From positions 1-7,144 of the forward strand of contig JAEYZB010000214.1 in assembly GCA_023428205.1 (NCBI GenBank): a stretch of DNA of 7,144 nt, given 5' to 3'. Positions 1-5,014 of the stretch are shown piece by piece. The position numbers and the translations under genes are program-made. The DNA is from Bacteroidota bacterium. Its GTDB lineage: Bacteria; Bacteroidota; Bacteroidia; Chitinophagales; LD1. The notes beneath the pieces are model-generated. The model saw nothing but the letters and a program-made list of their open reading frames with translations, did not search any database and was not told where the DNA came from. Position 1 is the stretch's first letter, and each line of letters begins with the position of its first letter.

Positions 1-21
1 ATGTTAGGCACTGCAGAATAA
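1..21 (+). CDS. possible 3' end of an upstream plus-strand gene
   Basis: Frame 1 reads Met-Leu-Gly-Thr-Ala-Glu and then TAA at 19-21. A strong plus-strand terminator begins 21 bases later, which implies that a plus-strand transcription unit ends about here. Frame 2 stops at once (TAG at 5-7) and frame 3 runs on into the terminator, so frame 1 is the best candidate for the end of the upstream gene. With only six residues visible nothing can be said about its product, and the first ATG is probably an internal codon. The call is inference from position. Confidence 0.3.
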   Translation: MLGTAE

Positions 22-42
22 TACATGATTTTATTTCATTTA

Positions 43-81
43 GAAAAGCGCAAGAATAATTACCTTGCGCTTTTCTTTTTT
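43..81 (+). terminator. intrinsic (Rho-independent) terminator
   Basis: A perfect 12-bp inverted repeat, GAAAAGCGCAAG (43-54) and CTTGCGCTTTTC (64-75), encloses a 9-nt loop and is followed directly by TTTTTT (76-81). The T-run is on the plus strand only, so it terminates the upstream plus-strand gene. It ends 10 bases before the polA start codon, so polA either starts from a promoter overlapping this hairpin or relies on read-through. Confidence 0.85.
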
Positions 82-91
82 ATACAAGTAT

Positions 92-2947
92 ATGGCAGAA
101 CCGAAACTTTTTTTAATAGATGCTTACGCAATTATTTTTCGTTCATATTTTGCTTTTGCACGCAATCCGCTAATTAATTCCAAAGGTTGGGATGTTTCTG
201 CAATTACGGGATTTACCAATACGTTGGTCGATTTGATGCAGAAGGAAAAACCTACGCATTTGGCGGTGGTGTTCGATGCTGCTGCACAAACAAATCGGGC
301 GGCTGAACACGATTTTTACAAAGCTCATCGGCAGGAAACTCCGGAGGGTATCAAATTTGCGGTGCCTTGGATTAAAGAAATTATCAGTGCCTTTCATATC
401 CCGATTTTGGAATATAACGGCTATGAAGCAGACGATATCATTGGCACGATTGCAAAGAAAAAAGCGCGTGAAGGTCATGTCGTTTATATGGTTACACCGG
501 ATAAGGACTTCTCGCAATTAGTGGAAGAAAACATATTCATCTATAAACCTCCTCGCAACGGTGGCAGTTGGGAATTGCTGGGCGTGAAAGAGATTTTAGA
601 AAATTGGGAGATAGATGACCCTAAAAAAGTAATTGATATTTTAGGATTATGGGGCGATGCATCTGACAATATTCCCGGTATTCCCAGTGTGGGTGAAAAA
701 ACGGCTAAAAAATTGATTAAGGAGTATGGCTCGATGGAAAATATTATTGCCAATGCTGCAAATATTAAAGGGAAATTAGGCGAAAATATAGCCGCTTTTG
801 CGGAACAAGGATTAATTTCCAAAAAGCTTGCAACAATAATATTAGATGTGCCGATAGATGTAACCGATGAGCAGTTACACATTGACGCGCCTAACAAAGA
901 ACGCCTTGCTGAACTTTTTCGAGATTTGGAATTCAGAACGCTTGGTAGAAGAATTTTAGGAAATGACTTTTCAATAAATTCTGTTGCGCCAACTACTGCA
1001 TCAGCAGCAACTGAAACGGTTGTGCCGTCTGCCAATCAAACGACAGACTTATTTGGAAATCCGGTTGCTGAAAAACAAGGTGGTGCGAAAAAACGAGCAG
1101 ATTCAACAACGGAAGAACCCGAATTTCAAACTCCCGTTGCCGGAAAAAACATTTACAATACCGAACACAATTATCAAGCAATAGAAAGTGATTACGCGAA
1201 CTTTGTAGCGAAATTATTAGGGCAAAAAGAAGTGTGTTTTGACACAGAAACTTCATCGCTCGATTATTTTACATTGGAGTTAGTTGGTATGTCTTTTTCG
1301 TTTAAAAATGGCGAAGCGTATTATGTTCCTGTGCCACCCGAAAGAACAAAAGCGCAGGAAATTATCGCGTATTTCGTTCCGTTTTTTTCTTCCAAAACGG
1401 TTTTGAAAATAGGGCAAAACATAAAGTTTGATATGCATGTTTTGGCGCAGTATGGCATTGAAGTTTCATTGCCGATTTACGATACGATGCTTGCGCACTA
1501 CCTTATAGAGCCTGATAAGCGACACGGAATGGATTATCTCAGTGAAACCTACTTGGGCTATTCGCCCGTTTCCATTGAGGAACTGATTGGCAAAAAGGGC
1601 AAAGGACAGCTTTCGATGCGCGATATAGAACTCGACAAAATAAAGGAATACGCGGCAGAAGATGCCGATATAACCTTGCAGTTGAAACAGACAATCGACC
1701 CGATTGTGCAAAGCCGAGAAGTGGAAAGTGTATTGCAGAAAATTGAAATTCCACTGGTGCCTGTGCTGATGGAAATGGAGCATGAGGGTGTAAAAATTGA
1801 CCGCGATTTTTTGAGTGCATATTCTGCTTCGTTGCAAACGGAAATAGATGTGGTACAAACGGAAATTTTCGACCTTGCAGGAATAAAATTCAATTTGGAT
1901 TCGCCCAAGCAAATGGGAGAAGTTTTATTCAAACATTTGAAAATTCCGCAAGACAAAAAAACATCCACAGGTCAGGCTTCTACCAACGAGGAAGTGTTGC
2001 AGCGATTAGCGAACGACTATCCGATTGCACACAAGATTTTGGATTACCGCGAACTCGCGAAACTGAAGTCCACTTATGTTGATGCACTTCCTGAATTGAT
2101 TCATTCGGTTACGGGACGTGTACATACTACCTTCAATCAAACCATTGCCGCAACTGGTCGTTTAAGTTCGGTGAATCCGAATTTGCAAAACATCCCGATT
2201 CGGACGGAGAGAGGACGAAAAATTCGTAAAGCCTTTATTGCACGCGATGAAAATCACATTTTGATTTCTGCCGATTACTCGCAAATTGAATTGCGTTTGG
2301 TTGCTGAAATTGCGAACGAAGAAAATATGTTGAACGATTTTCGCGCAGGTTTGGATATTCATGCTGCTACTGCGGCACGTGTCTTTGGCGTGGATGTGAA
2401 GGACGTAACCAAAGAAATGCGCTCGAAAGCCAAAATGGTGAACTTCGGAATTATCTATTCTATTTCTGCGTTCGGCTTAGCGCAACGTTTGGATATTCCG
2501 CGTAAGGAAGCGGCTTCCTTGATTGAAAATTATTTCATTCAATATCCGCAAATCAAAAACTATATGAATGATACGCTCGTGTTTGCACGCGAGAACGGCT
2601 ATGTGAAAACGCTCAAAGGTCGGAGACGTTATTTGAAAGATATTAATTCTAAAAATGCTGTGGTACGCGGTTATGCCGAACGCGAAGCCATCAATGCTCC
2701 TGTACAGGGTTCAGCGGCAGATTTGATAAAAATAGCGATGATTAGTATTCACAACGAATTTCGCGCGAAAAACATTCAATCAAAAATGACCTTGCAGGTA
2801 CATGATGAGTTGGTGTTTGATGTGCTGAAAACAGAACTCGAAATTGTAAAACCAATCATTCACAATTGCATGGTGAATGCGTTTAAAACCTCTGTGCCGT
2901 TAGAAGCAGAAATTGGTGTGGGAGTGAATTGGTTGGAGGCGCATTAA
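92..2947 (+). CDS. polA: DNA polymerase I (5' nuclease, proofreading exonuclease, polymerase)
   Basis: This 951-aa enzyme fills gaps and removes RNA primers during lagging-strand synthesis and repair. Residues ~5-270 are the 5' nuclease, with its acidic metal ligands in place (D10, D62, E112/D114/D115, D137/D139, D189/D192). Residues ~300-365 are a low-complexity Ala/Thr/Lys linker. Residues ~370-555 are the 3'-5' exonuclease; DxE (D384, E386), D447 and YxxxD (Y520, D524) are all present, so proofreading should be active, unlike the decayed domain of Taq or Bacillus enzymes. Residues ~580-951 are the polymerase: motif A DYSQIELR (D728), motif B R777/K781/F785/Y789, and motif C HDE (904-906). 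F785 is the residue that discriminates against dideoxynucleotides. Serine 790 replaces the usual Gly after the motif B Tyr. The ATG at 92 is chosen because an earlier in-frame TTG at 65 lies inside the terminator stem, and the alignment to the family begins at MAEPKLFLID. There is no Shine-Dalgarno sequence. E. coli Pol I has 928 aa; the excess fits the long linker. Confidence 0.97.
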   Translation: MAEPKLFLIDAYAIIFRSYFAFARNPLINSKGWDVSAITGFTNTLVDLMQKEKPTHLAVVFDAAAQTNRAAEHDFYKAHRQETPEGIKFAVPWIKEIISAFHIPILEYNGYEADDIIGTIAKKKAREGHVVYMVTPDKDFSQLVEENIFIYKPPRNGGSWELLGVKEILENWEIDDPKKVIDILGLWGDASDNIPGIPSVGEKTAKKLIKEYGSMENIIANAANIKGKLGENIAAFAEQGLISKKLATIILDVPIDVTDEQLHIDAPNKERLAELFRDLEFRTLGRRILGNDFSINSVAPTTASAATETVVPSANQTTDLFGNPVAEKQGGAKKRADSTTEEPEFQTPVAGKNIYNTEHNYQAIESDYANFVAKLLGQKEVCFDTETSSLDYFTLELVGMSFSFKNGEAYYVPVPPERTKAQEIIAYFVPFFSSKTVLKIGQNIKFDMHVLAQYGIEVSLPIYDTMLAHYLIEPDKRHGMDYLSETYLGYSPVSIEELIGKKGKGQLSMRDIELDKIKEYAAEDADITLQLKQTIDPIVQSREVESVLQKIEIPLVPVLMEMEHEGVKIDRDFLSAYSASLQTEIDVVQTEIFDLAGIKFNLDSPKQMGEVLFKHLKIPQDKKTSTGQASTNEEVLQRLANDYPIAHKILDYRELAKLKSTYVDALPELIHSVTGRVHTTFNQTIAATGRLSSVNPNLQNIPIRTERGRKIRKAFIARDENHILISADYSQIELRLVAEIANEENMLNDFRAGLDIHAATAARVFGVDVKDVTKEMRSKAKMVNFGIIYSISAFGLAQRLDIPRKEAASLIENYFIQYPQIKNYMNDTLVFARENGYVKTLKGRRRYLKDINSKNAVVRGYAEREAINAPVQGSAADLIKIAMISIHNEFRAKNIQSKMTLQVHDELVFDVLKTELEIVKPIIHNCMVNAFKTSVPLEAEIGVGVNWLEAH
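1081..1099 (+). repeat. 19-nt dispersed repeat, copy 1 (inside polA linker)
   Basis: TGGTGCGAAAAAACGAGCA occurs here and again, identical and in the same orientation, at 4918-4936. The four bases TTCA also match after a 2-base mismatch (1102-1105 and 4939-4942), giving 23 of 25. In polA it encodes most of GGAKKRA (residues 330-336) in the flexible linker between the 5' nuclease and the exonuclease domain, where an insertion would be tolerated. A 19-nt exact match within 7 kb is unlikely by chance. The identity of the element is unknown. Confidence 0.55.
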
Positions 2948-2956
2948 ATGATTACT

Positions 2957-3718
2957 TTATCTTTCGTCATAACCTTGTGGTAAAGGCATTGCAAATTCTT
3001 TCATTTCGTCTCGACTAATCTTATCGGTTATTGCATAATTTTCACGGTATAAGAATTGTATCATTATTGGATAATTAGCTTTTGAGTTTGCAGAAATTAA
3101 TTTTTTATTGTTGTACTCAAAAAGATTAAACAACCAATAATTATGTTCCATATATGCTTGTAATGTCCTTGTGATTATTTCAAAATCTCCATCTCCGTCA
3201 ACGTCTCGTTCAGTTAAACCGCCTCCCTTATCATCGAAAGAAATTTTTGTAAAACTGCTATCAGAATTTTGAAATAGATAAATTTTTCTCACATTCATTG
3301 AAGCTATTCCATTACCCATATATGAAACAACCATTTTAATATCGTCTAGTTTATCTCCATTTATGTCTGCAACACCAACAGATTCAGTATTAATGTTAAG
3401 GTCATTAAACCACATAGGCTCAAAAATTCTCTGAACTAGTGTTTGGTTACGATAGATCTTTATATAAGACTTATGTTCTGTATTAGTTGGAAATGTTTCG
3501 AACATTTCAATAGGTATAATTTGAATAGTTAAACTGTCGCGACTACTATAAAAATCAGGAATAGTCAAAATACAATGCGCTGTATTTTCTTTTATGTCAA
3601 AGGGGAATTTCCAATTCTTAAATTCACGATATTGAATCGCAGAATACTTTTCAAACGGATATTGTCCATTCACTGTTATCCAGAAGATAAATGAGACAAA
3701 GATTAGTAGTATTCGCAT
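2957..3718 (-). CDS. secreted FG-GAP/VCBS-like calcium-loop protein of unknown function
   Basis: The product has 253 aa. Residues 1-18 form a signal peptide (basic Arg2, hydrophobic core, cleavage expected after VNG), leaving Gln at +1 as is usual for Bacteroidota signal peptidase I substrates; there is no lipobox Cys. Two EF-hand-like loops of the FG-GAP/VCBS type are visible: DINGDKLDD (118-126, D118/N120/D122/D126) and DVDGDGDFE (172-180, D172/D174/D176/E180). The protein is therefore probably exported and binds Ca2+, but I do not recognise a family or function, and there is no obvious type IX sorting domain at the C-terminus. The gene is clearly AT-richer than its neighbours (hand count over 3001-3720: 219 of 720, about 30% G+C, against 40-48% in sampled parts of polA and ychF), which suggests recent acquisition or weak selection. 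It converges on polA with 9 bp between stop codons and starts 36 bp after the ychF stop, so it may be partly co-transcribed with ychF or use its own promoter box at 3735-3743. No Shine-Dalgarno sequence precedes the ATG. Confidence 0.85.
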   Translation of the reverse strand: MRILLIFVSFIFWITVNGQYPFEKYSAIQYREFKNWKFPFDIKENTAHCILTIPDFYSSRDSLTIQIIPIEMFETFPTNTEHKSYIKIYRNQTLVQRIFEPMWFNDLNINTESVGVADINGDKLDDIKMVVSYMGNGIASMNVRKIYLFQNSDSSFTKISFDDKGGGLTERDVDGDGDFEIITRTLQAYMEHNYWLFNLFEYNNKKLISANSKANYPIMIQFLYRENYAITDKISRDEMKEFAMPLPQGYDER

Positions 3719-3734
3719 TACAATATGTTATAAC

Positions 3735-3743
3735 GCGAAAGTA
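3735..3743 (-). promoter_or_regulatory. putative -7 promoter element of the FG-GAP-like gene
   Basis: On the minus strand this reads TACTTTCGC, close to the Bacteroidetes -7 consensus TAnnTTTG, and lies 16 nt before the ATG at 3718. A possible -33 element, TTTA, is at 3766-3763, 19 nt upstream and just inside the 3' end of ychF. An 8-nt perfect palindrome, GTTATAAC (3727-3734), lies directly downstream, near the expected transcription start. The same 9-mer precedes ychF, which strengthens the call; assignment as a promoter is inference. Confidence 0.5.
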
Positions 3744-3754
3744 CCACATTGTTT

Positions 3755-4852
3755 TTACACATTAAACCTAAAGTGCATCACATCTCCATCATTCACGACA
3801 TATTCTTTTCCTTCTAAGCGCAAGCGACCTGCATCGCGCGCAGCGGCTTCGGTTTTGTATTTGATGTAATCTTCGTAAGCAATTACTTCGGCACGAATGA
3901 AACCGCGCTCAAAATCAGTATGTATTACACCCGCAGCTTGCGGAGCTTTCATGCCTTTGGTGATTGTCCACGCGCGAACTTCTTTTACGCCCGCGGTGAA
4001 ATAGGTGTATAAGTCCAAAAGTTTGTAAGCCGCGTGAGCGAGTTTATTTAAGCCTGATTCGGTCAAGCCTAAATCAGCCAAAAACGCTTCACGGTCTTCC
4101 GCGCTTTCGAGTTGTGCAATGTCCGATTCTATAGCGGCAGAAATGATAATCACTTGTGCATTTTCATTGGCTACAGCGGCTTTCAATGTTTCTACGTGTT
4201 TGTTGCCACTTACCACCGATTTTTCGTCCACGTTGCAAACGTAAATCACGGGCTTTGCCGTGAGCAATTGAATGTCCTCAATAAAACGAACATCATCTTC
4301 ACCAACAGGTGCAGTACGAGCTGATTTACCCTCTTCCAGATGTTTTTTGTAAACATCTAAAACCTCAATTGTTTTCAGCACTTCTTTGTCGCCTGTTTTT
4401 ACGAGTTTCTGAAATTTCTGAATCTTCTTTTCTACTGATTCCAAATCTTTCAACTGCAATTCCGTATCGATGATTTCTTTATCGCGCACAGGGTTCACTG
4501 AGCCGTCTACGTGAATGACATTGTCATCTTCAAAGCAGCGCACCACGTGTACGATCGCGTCCACCGCGCGGATATTTCCCAAGAATTGATTTCCCAAGCC
4601 TTCGCCTTTGCTCGCGCCTTTCACGAGTCCTGCTATATCCACAAACTCAATGGTAGTTGGCAAAATGCGTTCAGGATTCACTAATTCAGCAAGTCTATCC
4701 AAGCGCTCGTCAGGCACAGTAACGATACCCACATTCGGGTCAATGGTACAGAACGGAAAGTTCGCAGCCTGCGCTTTTCCCGAACTGATAGCATTAAATA
4801 AAGTGGATTTTCCTACGTTCGGCAAACCGACTATTCCGCATTGAAGACTCAT
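3755..4852 (-). CDS. ychF: redox-regulated P-loop ATPase YchF (Obg-family, OLA1-like)
   Basis: A 365-aa member of the universal YchF/OLA1 family, close to the 363 aa of E. coli YchF and colinear with it. It is a cytoplasmic ribosome-associated P-loop NTPase that prefers ATP, linked in E. coli to stress responses and start-codon selection. Visible motifs are: G1 GLPNVGKST (9-17); NFPFCTIDPN (31-40); G3 DIAGL (72-76) followed by the invariant GASKGEGLGNQFL stretch (79-91); NVDE (207-210) where true GTPases have NKxD, which accounts for ATP preference; and the G5-like SAA at 238-240. His114, the catalytic residue in E. coli YchF, is present, as are Cys5 and Cys35, two of the cysteines in the E. 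coli protein. Residues ~125-180 look like the helical coiled-coil insert, and ~282-364 are the TGS domain ending HFRFNV. The ATG at 4852 gives the canonical N-terminus MSLQCGIVGLPNVGKST. It has no Shine-Dalgarno sequence. It lies downstream of the OmpA-family gene but is separated from it by a terminator, so it should have its own promoter. Confidence 0.98.
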   Translation of the reverse strand: MSLQCGIVGLPNVGKSTLFNAISSGKAQAANFPFCTIDPNVGIVTVPDERLDRLAELVNPERILPTTIEFVDIAGLVKGASKGEGLGNQFLGNIRAVDAIVHVVRCFEDDNVIHVDGSVNPVRDKEIIDTELQLKDLESVEKKIQKFQKLVKTGDKEVLKTIEVLDVYKKHLEEGKSARTAPVGEDDVRFIEDIQLLTAKPVIYVCNVDEKSVVSGNKHVETLKAAVANENAQVIIISAAIESDIAQLESAEDREAFLADLGLTESGLNKLAHAAYKLLDLYTYFTAGVKEVRAWTITKGMKAPQAAGVIHTDFERGFIRAEVIAYEDYIKYKTEAAARDAGRLRLEGKEYVVNDGDVMHFRFNV

Positions 4853-4871
4853 AACTCAAAATTTTAGAGCT

Positions 4872-4880
4872 GCGAAAGTA
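4872..4880 (-). promoter_or_regulatory. putative -7 promoter element of ychF
   Basis: The minus strand reads TACTTTCGC, identical to the box before the FG-GAP-like gene and similar to the Bacteroidetes -7 consensus TAnnTTTG. It lies 19 nt upstream of the ychF ATG, implying a very short leader. No convincing -33 TTG is found at 17-21 nt spacing; the nearest TTG is at about 13 nt. It fits the need for a ychF promoter downstream of the terminator at 4981-5010. Confidence 0.45.
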
Positions 4881-4917
4881 AGAGAAAATTAGACAATTTG
4901 GCGATTAGGCAACGAAA

Positions 4918-4936
4918 TGGTGCGAAAAAACGAGCA
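4918..4936 (+). repeat. 19-nt dispersed repeat, copy 2 (intergenic, upstream of ychF)
   Basis: TGGTGCGAAAAAACGAGCA is identical to 1081-1099 in the polA linker. Here the following CG lets GTGC (4920-4923) pair with GCAC (4934-4937), a 4-bp stem around an A-rich loop. A degenerate third relative, GGTG plus seven A and CGAG, is found at 4978-4991 and overlaps the left arm of the terminator. The rest of the 162-bp gap (4853-5014) holds only the ychF promoter box, a 5-bp mini-hairpin TAGCT/AGCTA (4944-4956) and the terminator. The function of the repeat is unknown. Confidence 0.55.
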
Positions 4937-4980
4937 CGTTCATTAGCTGAAAGCTATAAAGTCGTAAGTTGAAATAGGTG

Positions 4981-5010
4981 AAAAAAACGAGGTCGATGAA
5001 AACTCGTTTT
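4981..5010 (-). terminator. intrinsic terminator of the OmpA-family gene
   Basis: On the minus strand AAAACGAG (5010-5003) pairs with CTCGTTTT (4991-4984) around an 11-nt loop, and three more T follow (4983-4981), giving a seven-T run. The hairpin begins 4 bases after the TAA at 5017-5015, the expected place for terminating the OmpA-family transcript before ychF. The plus strand also has a short T-run (5007-5010), but there is no plus-strand gene just before it to terminate. Confidence 0.8.
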
Positions 5011-5014
5011 GTCT

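Noticed and set aside
65..91. A longer polA start at TTG 65, adding nine residues
   Set aside because: The TTG lies in the right arm of the upstream terminator, the extra residues (MRFSFLYKY) have no counterpart in the family, and ATG at 92 gives the normal N-terminus.
541..1035. Minus-strand 164-aa open frame opposite the 5' part of polA
   Set aside because: It lies wholly antisense to well-conserved polA codons, with no recognisable domain and no promoter box.
1466..1968. Three overlapping minus-strand frames opposite the polA exonuclease/polymerase region
   Set aside because: They are shadows in three registers of conserved polA sequence, and their translations lack any domain signature.
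4944..4956. TAGCT/AGCTA mini-hairpin as an additional terminator or RNA element
   Set aside because: The 5-bp stem with a 3-nt loop has no adjacent T-run on either strand and is within chance expectation for AT-rich intergenic DNA.
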